From contig CALXNP010000002.1 in NCBI GenBank assembly GCA_944389785.1, forward strand, positions 1 through 56,727: 56,727 bases of DNA. Direction: 5' to 3'. The translations under genes and the position numbers were made by a program. Positions within the stretch are counted from its first letter, which is position 1. Each line of letters starts with the position of its first letter. The DNA is from an uncultured Anaerobiospirillum sp. Lineage in GTDB: Bacteria; Pseudomonadota; Gammaproteobacteria; Enterobacterales; Succinivibrionaceae. Below the pieces are notes generated by a model. That model was not told the origin of the DNA. It was given only the letters and a program-made list of their open reading frames with translations, and did not search any database. This document shows positions 1 to 9,260 of the stretch, piece by piece.

Positions 1-30
1 TAAATTCCTTATAATGTTATAAAAATATAG

Positions 31-369
31 CTAACTTGTAATTTTTTTATAATCTCTTAAGATCCTGGGTATGTTTTTAAATATAAAACCTATAGCAAAT
101 ACTATAAGATTAATTAAATCACGCAGTATTACTAAAAAGCATAAAAATACGATAATGGCACGAGATATATCAAAGAAAAAATATAGATTATTTGGCATAT
201 CTGGATTAAAAAAAGTGCCGCCATATATAAAGTGGGCATAACTTTTAAATGAAGCTAAAACCAAAAGTAAGCATAATACTATGCGTGATCGTATAGACAT
301 ACGCAAAGGCAAAATCAATCTAGCTGCAAGATAAATTATAAAAAAAGTGTTAGCAATTATTAAGATCAT
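31..369 (-). CDS. membrane protein fragment, resembles N-terminal domain of a metallophosphoesterase
   Basis: A 112-residue, strongly hydrophobic protein with about three membrane segments (residues 1-20, 28-45 and 62-95). The pattern, including GGTFF around residue 50 and a final LRDLINL helix, resembles the membrane domain placed before the catalytic domain of some calcineurin-like metallophosphoesterases. No catalytic histidine/aspartate motif is present because the frame stops at 31-33. Just beyond the stop, on the same strand, is an AAGGA ribosome-binding-like motif at about positions 6-10, so another gene probably starts outside the window. It may be one half of a split or frameshifted gene, or a free-standing membrane protein. 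The family guess is inference; the membrane nature is clear. Confidence 0.5.
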   Translation of the reverse strand: MILIIANTFFIIYLAARLILPLRMSIRSRIVLCLLLVLASFKSYAHFIYGGTFFNPDMPNNLYFFFDISRAIIVFLCFLVILRDLINLIVFAIGFIFKNIPRILRDYKKITS

Positions 370-579
370 AAATGTCTACCATATTATAAAAATACAAATA
401 CAAAGGTAAATATAAGCAATAAGTAAAGTATAAGTTATTTATGTAAGTAGATTATGACATATAAAGTTAAAAATATGATTTAAAGATGATACATTGAGAA
501 AAAAACGTAGTCATAGGCATAATATTATTGATACTAATGTTACTAACTAATTATTTTTAATATAAATGTATTTACATGG

Positions 580-629
580 TTTGTAATTATTTGAAGCTAG
601 TAAAATTATACTTTGTAATTATTTACAAA
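580..629. promoter_or_regulatory. direct repeat and palindrome upstream of the TIGR04076-type gene
   Basis: The 320-bp gap between the divergent genes at 369 and 690 has no coding sequence. It holds a 13-base direct repeat (TTTGTAATTATTT at 580-592 and 612-624). The second copy runs into a perfect palindrome, TTTGTAA-TTAT-TTACAAA (612-629). A TATAAT-like element lies at about 650-660, before the RBS of the 690 gene. This looks like an operator, but no regulator can be named. Confidence 0.35.
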
Positions 630-689
630 TAGCACTACATAGCTGATTATATAATAATATAAGATACTTAAATAAATTAAGGATGTATT

Positions 690-989
690 ATGAAAAAGCC
701 TAAAATTAAAATTACTTTAATTGATAGATTAGGTAAATATGGTTGTCATAGAGGTCATAAAGTAGGTGATAGTTTTGACTTTGACACACAAAGAGGTCAA
801 ATCTGTCCTATGGCTATGCATGTAGCTTTTCCTTATATTGATATAATGCGTTATGGAGGTAATCCTCCTCGAGCAAAGGATGGTCAAATTAAATTTTGCT
901 GTCCAGATGTAGATACTTTAAATGTATTTAAACTTGAAATACAAGATGAAGATGAAATTTGTCAGAGCATAGATTGCAAAAATATTTAA
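690..989 (+). CDS. TIGR04076 family protein
   Basis: A 99-residue soluble protein. It carries the features of the small TIGR04076 family: KI(K/T)I(T) at the start, a CxxGHKVGD segment near residues 19-27, a central ICPMAMHVAFPYI stretch (about 38-50), RYGG at 54-57, and a late CCPD motif (70-73). The biochemical role is unknown; the conserved cysteines suggest metal or redox chemistry, which is inference. The start at ATG 690 follows an AAGGA ribosome-binding site. It appears monocistronic, convergent with anmK, and separated from it by a hairpin at 1020-1067. Confidence 0.7.
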   Translation: MKKPKIKITLIDRLGKYGCHRGHKVGDSFDFDTQRGQICPMAMHVAFPYIDIMRYGGNPPRAKDGQIKFCCPDVDTLNVFKLEIQDEDEICQSIDCKNI

Positions 990-1019
990 TTAAAATCTAA
1001 GATATTTTTGTTAAAACTA

Positions 1020-1067
1020 TAGCTTAGGCATTAAACTATTATAGATAGTATAGGTTGGCCTAAGCTA
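1020..1067. terminator. hairpin between convergent genes
   Basis: TAGCTTAGGC at 1020-1029 is perfectly complementary to GCCTAAGCTA at 1058-1067, and the loop has a smaller inner stem. It lies between the convergent ends of the 690 gene and anmK, so it could serve both. The U-tracts are weak (AGTTTT on the minus side). Confidence 0.5.
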
Positions 1068-1082
1068 GTATTAATTGTGATT

Positions 1083-2285
1083 TTAATTATTTGTTGACTT
1101 GTAATTACGCATTATTTGACTATAGTATCCATTAGCAGCAGGTGCTAGACAGCCTAAAATTGAATTTTTCTGTGCACCTGTAATTGTTTTTAAATCAAGA
1201 TTTTGACCATGTACAAAAAGATAAGCAAAATAGGCAAAAGCTTGAGCCTCAAAAAAATCTTCACTAATGTTATAGTGACTGCTAGTTAATACTTTTACTT
1301 TTTCTTGTTGCAGCTCACGTTCAAAACATGTGCTTATATATTGATTATGAGCTCCACCGCCACATAGTATTAATTCAAAATTATGCTCATTAGTATTGTT
1401 ATCATTGTCATTATAAGGGTGTTTTGTCTTAAGATAATTTTTAATATCTTTAACAGCACAATAGCAGCTAAAATAGCTTAAGGTTGTAATAATGTCATAT
1501 TTATTTATTTTATTATTAAGTAAATTTAAAATAGCATCTATATTAAATAGTTCGCGTCCTGTTGATTTAGGATAATCTTTATTTAAATAATCTGCAAAAT
1601 ATGAACATAGATCATTAAAGAATATAGTGTTTATTTGTCCTTGTTTTGCAATTTCACCATTCTTATCATAATTACAATCAAATAATTCTTTACACATAGC
1701 ATCAATTAATGTGTTAGCTGGACCACAATCAAATCCACAAATTAACTCTTTGTTTTCTAATATAGTTAAATTAGCAATACCACCTAAATTTAAAATAAAA
1801 GTAGTTTTATGTTCATTTCCTAATAATAATTGATGAAAAATAGGGGTTAGTGGTGCACCTTGACCATCACAGGCAAGATCAGCCATTCTAAAATCAAAAA
1901 TAGTATCAATATTGCTAAGATTAGCAAGATAAGGTCCACTATCTAATTGTACACTATAGTGTCTATGTGGCATATGTCTTACAGTTTGACCGTGTGAGCC
2001 TATTGCTATTATGTCAGATGCTTGTAAATTAGCTTTTTTTAGTAATTGCTCCACAGCATAAGCCTCACGATGGGCAATAGCAAGTCTAGCTTCAAAAGCT
2101 TTTTCAAGTTCATTTTTTTGATCTTTATGACATAAAGAATGTAATAAATTTTGTGTCATAGTCGGCCATTTAAGAGCTAATTGTGCAACAAGCTGCATTT
2201 TATGCTCATTAATTTGAACTAAAACAGCATCGATACCATCAATAGAAGTGCCTGACATTAATCCTATATAATATTCACAAGCCAT
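1083..2285 (-). CDS. anmK: anhydro-N-acetylmuramic acid kinase
   Basis: AnmK phosphorylates 1,6-anhydro-N-acetylmuramic acid, with hydrolytic ring opening, to MurNAc-6-phosphate in cytoplasmic cell-wall recycling. The N-terminal GLMSGTSIDGID (residues 8-19) is the family signature. IGSHGQTVRH (about 96-105), NLGGIANLT (about 166-174), FDCGPANTL (about 186-194) and LCGGGAHN are also present. At 400 residues it is somewhat longer than the usual 370; a low-complexity Asn/Asp patch near residues 290-300 accounts for part of this. AAGGA lies upstream of ATG 2285. It fits with mpl and slt, other wall-recycling or wall-cleaving genes in this window. It is divergent from tyrS. Confidence 0.95.
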   Translation of the reverse strand: MACEYYIGLMSGTSIDGIDAVLVQINEHKMQLVAQLALKWPTMTQNLLHSLCHKDQKNELEKAFEARLAIAHREAYAVEQLLKKANLQASDIIAIGSHGQTVRHMPHRHYSVQLDSGPYLANLSNIDTIFDFRMADLACDGQGAPLTPIFHQLLLGNEHKTTFILNLGGIANLTILENKELICGFDCGPANTLIDAMCKELFDCNYDKNGEIAKQGQINTIFFNDLCSYFADYLNKDYPKSTGRELFNIDAILNLLNNKINKYDIITTLSYFSCYCAVKDIKNYLKTKHPYNDNDNNTNEHNFELILCGGGAHNQYISTCFERELQQEKVKVLTSSHYNISEDFFEAQAFAYFAYLFVHGQNLDLKTITGAQKNSILGCLAPAANGYYSQIMRNYKSTNN

Positions 2286-2448
2286 TGAGCTATCCTTAAG
2301 AGTTAAGTTTGGTTGAAATTTTTGAAAAAATTAAGCTTTATTATATTTTTTACTTAAAAAAAAATATAATAACGTATAAAATAGCACATTTATTGTAAAT
2401 GTATTTTTTTATTTTTAATTTTTAGTAATTGGTATTAGGAGATTTGTA

Positions 2449-3636
2449 ATGGTTGATGTAGATACTGCCCTGCGTGAAATAACAAGAGGAGCTTTAGAAA
2501 TAATTCCTCTTGATGAGTTGAAAAAGAAATTAGAAAGTGGCAGACAGCTTACAATTAAATTAGGTATGGATCCTACAGCTCCTGATATTCATTTAGGTCA
2601 TACAGTAATTTTAAATAAATTACGTACTTTTCAAGATTTAGGTCATAAAGTAGTTTTATTAATAGGTGATTTTACTGCTTCTGTAGGTGATCCATCAGGT
2701 AAGAATGCCACTCGTCCTCAATTAAGTGCAGAGCAAATTGCAATTAATGCTCAAACTTATGCAGAGCAAGCTTTTAAAGTTTTAGATAAAGATAAAACTG
2801 AGATTAAATATAATTCTCAATGGTTAAATGAGTTAGGAGCTACTGGAGTAATTAAGTTAGCTTCAAAGCTTACTGTAGCTAGAATGCTAGAGCGTGAGGA
2901 TTTTACTAAAAGATATCAACAAGGTCAGCCAATTGCTATTCATGAGTTCTTATATCCATTATTTCAAGGTTATGATTCTGTTGCCCTCAAAGCAGATGTT
3001 GAGTTAGGTGGTAGCGATCAAAAGTTTAATTTGCTTATGGGACGTGAACTGCAAAAAGATGCAGGCATGGAACCTCAATGTGTGTTAATGATGCCTCTAT
3101 TAGTTGGTTTAGATGGTGTCAAGAAGATGTCAAAATCTGCTAATAACTATATAGGTGTACATGATAGTCCATCTGATATGTTTGGTAAGATTATGTCTTT
3201 AAGTGATGAAATGATGTGGAATTATTATGATTTGCTGTCATTTAAGAGTGTAGATCAAATAGAGGAATTAAAGCAAAAGTGCAGCTCAAATCAAATGAAT
3301 CCACGAGATGCAAAGATTGAATTAGGTAGAGAGATAGTAGAACGTTATCATGGTCAAGAAAAAGCAGATGAAGCTGTAAATGGGTTTATTAATCAATTTG
3401 CAAAAGGAGCGATGCCTGAGGACATTGAAGAAGTCACTTTAAGTGCTATGCCATTTGCTAATTTATTAAAAGAAGCTAAACTTTGTGCTTCAACTTCTGA
3501 AGCTATGCGTATGTTTAAGCAAAATGCTGTTAAATTAGATGGTAAGGTTATAACTGATAGTAAATTAGAATTAGGTAGTGGACAATACATAGTTTCAGTT
3601 GGTAAGAGACGTTTTGCTAAAATTACAATTCAATAG
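2449..3636 (+). CDS. tyrS: tyrosyl-tRNA synthetase
   Basis: TyrS charges tRNA-Tyr with tyrosine using ATP. This class Ic synthetase has the nucleotide-binding HLGH (residues 48-51), a GGSDQKFN tyrosine/tRNA-binding stretch (about 187-194) and KMSKS (226-230). An S4-like RNA-binding domain occupies roughly the last 60 residues. The HLGH/KMSKS combination and 395-residue length match the H. influenzae-like TyrS type rather than the 424-residue E. coli TyrS. A clear AGGAG precedes ATG 2449. It is followed after 7 bases by rpiA, so the two are probably co-transcribed. Confidence 0.96.
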   Translation: MVDVDTALREITRGALEIIPLDELKKKLESGRQLTIKLGMDPTAPDIHLGHTVILNKLRTFQDLGHKVVLLIGDFTASVGDPSGKNATRPQLSAEQIAINAQTYAEQAFKVLDKDKTEIKYNSQWLNELGATGVIKLASKLTVARMLEREDFTKRYQQGQPIAIHEFLYPLFQGYDSVALKADVELGGSDQKFNLLMGRELQKDAGMEPQCVLMMPLLVGLDGVKKMSKSANNYIGVHDSPSDMFGKIMSLSDEMMWNYYDLLSFKSVDQIEELKQKCSSNQMNPRDAKIELGREIVERYHGQEKADEAVNGFINQFAKGAMPEDIEEVTLSAMPFANLLKEAKLCASTSEAMRMFKQNAVKLDGKVITDSKLELGSGQYIVSVGKRRFAKITIQ

Positions 3637-3643
3637 GTAAACT

Positions 3644-4306
3644 ATGACACAAGATGAATTAAAAGAACAAGTTGCAGCTTATGCTTTACGCTATATTCCA
3701 CAAAATGCTGTGTTAGGTGTAGGTTCAGGTTCTACAGTTGTAAAGTTTATTGAAGCTATTTACAAACAAGGTATTGAAGTTAAATGTGCTGTTAGTTCTT
3801 CTAATAAAACTACACAGTTATTGCAAGATATTGGTATTAAAGTTATTAGCCCAAATGAAAGTGGCTGCTTTGATGTTTATATTGATGGAGCTGATGAGGT
3901 CAATGATAACTTTGAGATGATCAAGGGCGGTGGAGCTTGTTTAACTCGTGAAAAAATTTTAGCTTCAATGGCTAAGCAATTTGTGTGTATTGTTGATCAA
4001 TCTAAACTTGTTACAACTTTAGGTAAATTTCCATTGCCTGTAGAAGTTATTCCTATGGCACGTGAAATAGTAAGGTCAAAGCTTAACGCTTTAGGAGGAC
4101 AAGCTATTTTACGTGAAAATTGTCTTACAGATAATGGTTGTGAAATTTTAGATGTGCATAATTTACACATTGATAATGCCAAAGAGTTGGAAGCAACTAT
4201 TAATCAAATTCCTGGTGTAGTAACTGTTGGTTTATTTGCTCAACGTGGAGCAGATATTGTGCTTTATGCTACTCCACAAGGTGTTCAGATTAAACAAAAA
4301 ATGTAA
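3644..4306 (+). CDS. rpiA: ribose-5-phosphate isomerase A
   Basis: RpiA interconverts ribose-5-phosphate and ribulose-5-phosphate in the pentose phosphate pathway. At 220 residues it has normal length, with the phosphate-binding GSGST (27-31), DGADEV (81-86) and KGGGACLTREK (94-104); these carry the catalytic Asp, Glu and Lys. It sits 7 bases after tyrS, with a strong terminator after it. It links in function with prs in this window, which uses ribose-5-phosphate. Confidence 0.96.
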   Translation: MTQDELKEQVAAYALRYIPQNAVLGVGSGSTVVKFIEAIYKQGIEVKCAVSSSNKTTQLLQDIGIKVISPNESGCFDVYIDGADEVNDNFEMIKGGGACLTREKILASMAKQFVCIVDQSKLVTTLGKFPLPVEVIPMAREIVRSKLNALGGQAILRENCLTDNGCEILDVHNLHIDNAKELEATINQIPGVVTVGLFAQRGADIVLYATPQGVQIKQKM

Positions 4307-4318
4307 TATACTAGATAC

Positions 4319-4359
4319 AGTATGCCACATAGTTTAGATTATAGTTGGCATACTTTTTT
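4319..4359 (+). terminator. rho-independent terminator after rpiA
   Basis: The stem AGTATGCCA (4319-4327) pairs with TGGCATACT (4346-4354), followed by six T's. It separates tyrS-rpiA from the flagellar operon. Confidence 0.85.
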
Positions 4360-4418
4360 CAATAGCCTAATGACAAGCTGTTTATAGTCACTAATTTGAC
4401 TAGATTTTGGAGTTAGGT

Positions 4419-4862
4419 ATGAGTTTAACTGTAGATGCGATTTCTCAAGATTCTTTAGTACAAAAGCTAGAGAGTATGAAGCAACAAATGCAGAACATGG
4501 CACAAGATAAAAATATGGCTATGCCTGTATTGCAAAATGGACAATTAGATAATTTAGGTATAAATGCTTTAGACACTCAAACCGCTGTGCAAGATGTAGC
4601 TAATACAACACAAGTAACAAGAACAGCAGGTGATGGTGTTAGCGAATTTGAAGCTTTATTAAGAGATGCTTTTGAGCAAGTAAATATATTGCAAAATACA
4701 TCAAGTACAATGCAATCACGTTTTGATGTTGGTGATAGATCTATAACTTTAGCAGATGTAATGATTGCATCTCAAAAATCAAGTATTTCTTTTGAAGCAA
4801 CAATGCAAGTGCGTAATAAAATGGTTGATGCTTATAAAACCATTATGCAAATGCAAATTTAA
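4419..4862 (+). CDS. fliE: flagellar hook-basal body protein FliE
   Basis: FliE joins the MS ring to the proximal rod and helps gate early export. The C-terminal part is typical: VSEFEALLRDAFEQVN, then GDRSITLADVMIASQKSSISFEATMQVRNKMVDAYKTIMQMQI. It is 147 residues, longer than the roughly 104-residue enteric FliE because of a Gln/Met-rich N-terminal region. I chose ATG 4419, preceded by GGAG, over the in-frame TTG at 4407, which overlaps that GGAG. It is the first gene of fliEFGHIJ. Confidence 0.9.
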   Translation: MSLTVDAISQDSLVQKLESMKQQMQNMAQDKNMAMPVLQNGQLDNLGINALDTQTAVQDVANTTQVTRTAGDGVSEFEALLRDAFEQVNILQNTSSTMQSRFDVGDRSITLADVMIASQKSSISFEATMQVRNKMVDAYKTIMQMQI

Positions 4863-4908
4863 CGTTGAGTAGATTTTAAAAGACGTAAGATTTAAAGGTA
4901 AATGATAT

Positions 4909-6795
4909 ATGGCTCAAAATGATTTTCCTGTAGCTACAACTGATCAAAATGCTACTGTAAGTAATCCACCTGCTACACAAGATAGTGTATCTCCTGGAGC
5001 AGCAGCAAGCAATGTTGATCTAAGTCTTGGAACAGTAGGTGCAGATACAAGTACTGATACTGATGCTGATAAAGCTAAAAAGGGAGAATCAAGCTTTACA
5101 GAGTTTCTAAAAAATGGTGAGGTTTTACGTCGCTTAATTATTTTAGGCTTTGTAGTGCTTTTTTTATCAATAGCTATTATTGGTGTTGTGTCAATTCAAT
5201 CTTCAGCAACATCTGATGCTTATCGTCTTTTAGGACGCTATAGCCCTCAGCAAATGGGTAAGGTTTTAGACTTTTTAGATGTAGAAGGTTTTAATTATCA
5301 ATTACAAGGTACTGATGGTGTTGCTATTGAAGTTAACCAATATAATCAAGTACGTGAATTAATGTTACGTCGTGGCATTGGTGTTGAGCAGATGGTCAAC
5401 AATAACAATGACAATGCCTTAATTATGACAGATTCTGGTTTTGGTGTTTCACAAAGACTAGAAGGTGAAAGAATTAAACATAGTAGAGAGTTGCAATTAG
5501 CTCGTGCCATTGAAAGAATAGATGGTGTGGAGCATGCTACTGTGCTGCTTGCTATACCTAAAGAAAATGTTTTTGCTAGACAGCAAAGCAGACCAAGTGC
5601 AGCTGTTGTTGTAACTTTGAAGCAAGGTGCATACTTATCTCCTGAAAATGTAAATTCTATTCGTTTTACAGTTTCATCATCTGTACAAAATCTTTTAACT
5701 AAAGATGTTACAGTGACTGATCAAAATGGTAGATTACTCTCATCTCAAAATGCAGCTACAGACAAAGAGCAAGATAGATTACAAAAAGAATTTGAATTAC
5801 GCACTTTGCGTGAAGCTCAGTATCGTGATAAGTTAGATTCAATTTTAGGTCCAATGTTAGGTTATGGTAATTATACTGCTGAAGTTGATTTAACATTAGA
5901 TACTACTTTAGAAGAAGAAACACGTCAGATGTACAATCCAGATAGTATGAGTGTACGTTCTGAGACATTGCGTGAAGAGAAGGGACAAAAAGAAATTGTA
6001 AATCCTTATGGTGTGCCTGGTTCTTTATCAAATCAACCACCTGCAAATGCAACTATCCCTCAACAATTAAAAGATGGTACTGCTAATATTGGCAATGGTT
6101 CTGAAAATCCAAAAGAATCACGTGAAGCTGTACGTAATTACGAATTAGATACTACAATACGTCATATTGTAAGACCAACTAACTCTGTCACACGTTTGAC
6201 AGTGTCTGTAGCTGTTGATTACATTAAGCAAACTGATGCTAATGGTGTAACAAGCTATGTGCCACGCCCACAAGAAGATTTAGATAAGATTGCAGATCTT
6301 GTAAGAGGTGGTTTAGGTTTAGATGAAAGACGTGGTGACTTTGTGTCAGTTGAGACTGTTTCATTCCCACATACTGCTGAACCTCCTTCAGCTCCATGGT
6401 GGCAGCAAGAGTCATTCTACCGTATAGTAAGAATAGCAGCTGCTGTGTTAGTAATTTTAATTATTGTACTCTTTGTTGTAAGACCTTTAATTACCAAGTT
6501 GCTTAAGGGCAGAAATGCAGAAGAGGACAATTTGAGTTCTCTAGACTTTGATGGTGATTTAGCCTTAGAGGGTAATGATGATCTCAACTTAATTGCAGCT
6601 CAAAATGATATGGCCGATCAAGTTTACAGTATTAATCGTGAAGGTGGTATTGAGTTACCAAATCTTAACAAGGGTAATGATTTACTCAAGGCTGTACGTA
6701 CCCTAGTATCAAATGAGCCACAATTGTCATCAGAGGTTATTCGTGAATGGATTAACTCTGATAGTAAAGAGAATAAGAAGAATACTACTGTTTAG
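4909..6795 (+). CDS. fliF: flagellar MS-ring protein FliF
   Basis: FliF builds the membrane MS ring that carries the rotor and houses the export gate. It has 628 residues, a disordered Ser/Thr/Asp-rich N-terminus, a first membrane helix at about 73-95, periplasmic ring-building motifs and a second membrane helix at about 510-532. The periplasmic part includes the YxVxxG-like LDVEGFNYQLQGTDG near residue 123. The acidic C-terminal tail (LVSNEPQLSSEVIREWI) is the FliG-binding segment. RBS AAAGG lies before ATG 4909. It sits 8 bases before fliG. Confidence 0.95.
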   Translation: MAQNDFPVATTDQNATVSNPPATQDSVSPGAAASNVDLSLGTVGADTSTDTDADKAKKGESSFTEFLKNGEVLRRLIILGFVVLFLSIAIIGVVSIQSSATSDAYRLLGRYSPQQMGKVLDFLDVEGFNYQLQGTDGVAIEVNQYNQVRELMLRRGIGVEQMVNNNNDNALIMTDSGFGVSQRLEGERIKHSRELQLARAIERIDGVEHATVLLAIPKENVFARQQSRPSAAVVVTLKQGAYLSPENVNSIRFTVSSSVQNLLTKDVTVTDQNGRLLSSQNAATDKEQDRLQKEFELRTLREAQYRDKLDSILGPMLGYGNYTAEVDLTLDTTLEEETRQMYNPDSMSVRSETLREEKGQKEIVNPYGVPGSLSNQPPANATIPQQLKDGTANIGNGSENPKESREAVRNYELDTTIRHIVRPTNSVTRLTVSVAVDYIKQTDANGVTSYVPRPQEDLDKIADLVRGGLGLDERRGDFVSVETVSFPHTAEPPSAPWWQQESFYRIVRIAAAVLVILIIVLFVVRPLITKLLKGRNAEEDNLSSLDFDGDLALEGNDDLNLIAAQNDMADQVYSINREGGIELPNLNKGNDLLKAVRTLVSNEPQLSSEVIREWINSDSKENKKNTTV

Positions 6796-6803
6796 GAGTT
6801 GTT

Positions 6804-7892
6804 ATGTCAGATAAGAATGTACCAGCAAATCAAACTATAGCTAGTCAAGGCAGACAGTCTGCACTTGAGCTAAATGATGATGAAAAAGCAGCTCTTGAGA
6901 GTTTAAGTGGTACTGATAAGGCAGCAATTTTAATGCTGTCTCTATCAGAAGAGGATGCAGCACAGATCTTCAGAAATCTAGAGCCAAAACAAGTACAAAA
7001 ATTAGGTATGCGTATGGCTGAAGCTCAAGATTTTGATCATGATACTGTTAATGCTGTACATAAAAATTTCTTAACATCAATTACTAAGCATTCTAATATT
7101 GGTATTGGTAGTTCTGACTTTGTTAAGAGTGCCTTGATTACTGCTTTAGGTGAGGACAAGGCCAATAGCTTAGTTAATCAAATTTCTATGGGGACAGGTA
7201 CTCGTGGTCTTGATTCATTAAAATGGATGGATGCAAGACAAGTGGCTACCATTATTCAAAATGAGCACCCTCAAATTCAAACTATTGTTTTATCTTATTT
7301 GGATCCAGAACAAAGTGCTCAAATATTAAGTCAATTCCCAGAAGCAAATAGATTAGACTTAATTATGCGTATTGCTACCTTAGAAGAGGTGCAACCTGCA
7401 GCTTTACAAGAGTTAAATGAAATTATGGAAAAACAATTTGCAGGATCTGCTGGTGCTCAAACAGCTAAGATTGGTGGTCTTAAGAGTGCTGCTAATATTA
7501 TGAACTTCTTAGACTCATCTACAGAAACTCAATTAATGTCAGCTATTCAACAGCAAGATAAAGAAATGGGTCTACAAATTCAAGATCTTATGTTCGTATT
7601 TGAGAACCTCTCTGGTATTGATGATAGATCTATTCAAACTCTATTGCGTGATGTACCAAATGATATGCTTGTTAAGGCCTTAAAAGGTGCAGATGATGAG
7701 CTTAAGCTTAAGTTCTTTAGAAATATGTCATCACGTGCTGCAGAATCTATACGTGAAGATTTGTCATCTATGGGTCCTACTAAGCTCTCAGATGTTGAGG
7801 CAGCCCAAAAAGATATCCTTACTATTGCACATAAGCTTGCAGAACAAGGTCTTGTGGTATTGTCTCGTGGTAATAATGATGAGTATATCTAA
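6804..7892 (+). CDS. fliG: flagellar motor switch protein FliG
   Basis: FliG forms the rotor C-ring component that binds FliF, FliM and the stator. At 362 residues it has the expected three domains. The N-terminal part has GTDKAAILMLSLSEEDA (about 34-50), the middle has the EHPQ motif (about 153-156), and the C-terminal torque domain has charged residues in DDELKLKFFRNMSSRAAESIREDL (about 297-320). A good GGAG RBS precedes ATG 6804. Confidence 0.96.
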   Translation: MSDKNVPANQTIASQGRQSALELNDDEKAALESLSGTDKAAILMLSLSEEDAAQIFRNLEPKQVQKLGMRMAEAQDFDHDTVNAVHKNFLTSITKHSNIGIGSSDFVKSALITALGEDKANSLVNQISMGTGTRGLDSLKWMDARQVATIIQNEHPQIQTIVLSYLDPEQSAQILSQFPEANRLDLIMRIATLEEVQPAALQELNEIMEKQFAGSAGAQTAKIGGLKSAANIMNFLDSSTETQLMSAIQQQDKEMGLQIQDLMFVFENLSGIDDRSIQTLLRDVPNDMLVKALKGADDELKLKFFRNMSSRAAESIREDLSSMGPTKLSDVEAAQKDILTIAHKLAEQGLVVLSRGNNDEYI

Positions 7893-7911
7893 CTAAAGGT
7901 AAGGTATTAGC

Positions 7912-9252
7912 ATGACAGCTAAGGATGTTAAGTTTTCTGAGCATGTAGACACTTCTAGCTTCATTGATACTCTTCCAGAAGAAGTAGATAAAGATGTTAA
8001 GCCAGTTGTTACTATTTTAGATCAGCAAGAATCACAAAGTTTTAAGCCAATGTTGTGGCCTATTCTTGATGATGGAAAACCAAGACGTACTAATGCTTTA
8101 GGTTATCCTGTTGGTGGTTGGTATCAAGATCAAAAGGCAAAGTACCTATCTAAAAAAGAAGAAGAAGAAAAAAAGGCTCTTGAAAAAGAAGAACAAGAGC
8201 AAGCTTTAGCTTTAAAAGCTCAATTAGAAAAAGAACAAGAAGAAGAACAGTTACAAGAAAAAATTGAAAAGTTAAAGGCTCAAGCTCAAGAAGAGGGTTT
8301 TAGTGCAGGTCATACTGAGGGTTTTACTCAAGGTTATGACAAGGGTTTAACTAAAGGTCATGCTGAGGGCTATGATAAAGGCTATGAAGATGGTCTAAAT
8401 CAAGGCTATGAAGATGGTGTTTTAAAAGGTAAGGAAGATGGCTTTTTTAAAGGCCAAGAAGAGGGCTTAAAAAACGCTGAAAGCATCGTTACTACTCAAG
8501 TAAATCGCTTTAGACATATAGCTGATCTCTTAGCTAATCCTATGCGTCAAGTAGATAGGGATATTACTGATGAATTGTGCTATTTAGTATCACGTTTATG
8601 TGCTGTACTATTAGGTCATGAAATTAAAACTGATGCACAATTTATTAAAAATACTATACAAAAAGCTATAGAAGTGCTTCCTAATGCTAAAAAAGGTGCC
8701 ACTATCTATTTAAATGAGCATGATTATGATTTAGTCACTACTTTAGTAGGTAATGAATATATCAAAGAGCAAAATTGGGATTTACAAGTAGATAGTAAAC
8801 TTAATATTGGTGATGTAATAGTCTCTAATGAAGTGTCTTCTATTGATTGGCGTATTAATGACAGAATTGATGCTTTAATTAATAACTTTTTGATAGAGAG
8901 TCAAACTGCTGTAGATAGTGCTTTGCGTGAGCATTTAGAAGATTTCCCATCATATGAAGAGTCAGAAAAAATAGCTCTAGCTCCAAAACCAAATCTACAT
9001 ACAAGTTTTGATGATTTAGCTCAAAGTTTACTAGAAGAAGAACAACAAGCACAAGAACAAGTAATAAAGCAAAATCAAGAAGCTGCTAAGGCTCCAGAGT
9101 CAACAGAAACTCAAGATGTGCAGGCTGCTATAAAATTAAAACCAAATGATCATACTAAAAAGTTACAAGAGGTTTTATCTCAAGAGCAAGCACAAACATC
9201 AGAGCAGGCTCAAGAACAAGTACAGATACAAGAAGCAGAAGTTGTTAAATAA
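7912..9252 (+). CDS. fliH: flagellar export stator/ATPase regulator FliH, with long glycine ladder
   Basis: FliH binds FliI and links the export ATPase to the C-ring. Residues 40-72 carry the conserved N-terminal region (LWPI..GWY). Residues 80-125 are a charged Glu/Lys/Gln-rich predicted coiled coil. A GxxxG repeat region follows, with 15 glycines at exact four-residue steps from 129 to 185, then the globular FliH domain (about 195-305). A Gln/Glu-rich tail fills residues 350-446. The protein is about twice the length of enteric FliH (about 230), because of the N-terminal charged region and the tail. It follows fliG by 19 bases and precedes fliI by 8. Confidence 0.93.
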   Translation: MTAKDVKFSEHVDTSSFIDTLPEEVDKDVKPVVTILDQQESQSFKPMLWPILDDGKPRRTNALGYPVGGWYQDQKAKYLSKKEEEEKKALEKEEQEQALALKAQLEKEQEEEQLQEKIEKLKAQAQEEGFSAGHTEGFTQGYDKGLTKGHAEGYDKGYEDGLNQGYEDGVLKGKEDGFFKGQEEGLKNAESIVTTQVNRFRHIADLLANPMRQVDRDITDELCYLVSRLCAVLLGHEIKTDAQFIKNTIQKAIEVLPNAKKGATIYLNEHDYDLVTTLVGNEYIKEQNWDLQVDSKLNIGDVIVSNEVSSIDWRINDRIDALINNFLIESQTAVDSALREHLEDFPSYEESEKIALAPKPNLHTSFDDLAQSLLEEEQQAQEQVIKQNQEAAKAPESTETQDVQAAIKLKPNDHTKKLQEVLSQEQAQTSEQAQEQVQIQEAEVVK

Positions 9253-9260
9253 GGATTAAT

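Noticed and set aside
4346..4361. TGGCATAC as a sigma-54 element before fliE
   Set aside because: It is the right arm of the rpiA terminator and lacks the -12 GC.
7687..7896. 69-codon frame overlapping the fliG end
   Set aside because: It is an alternative frame inside a well-supported fliG.
8296..8466. Tandem DNA repeat in fliH
   Set aside because: The DNA repeats are diverged; they reflect the GxxxG protein pattern, not a recent tandem duplication.
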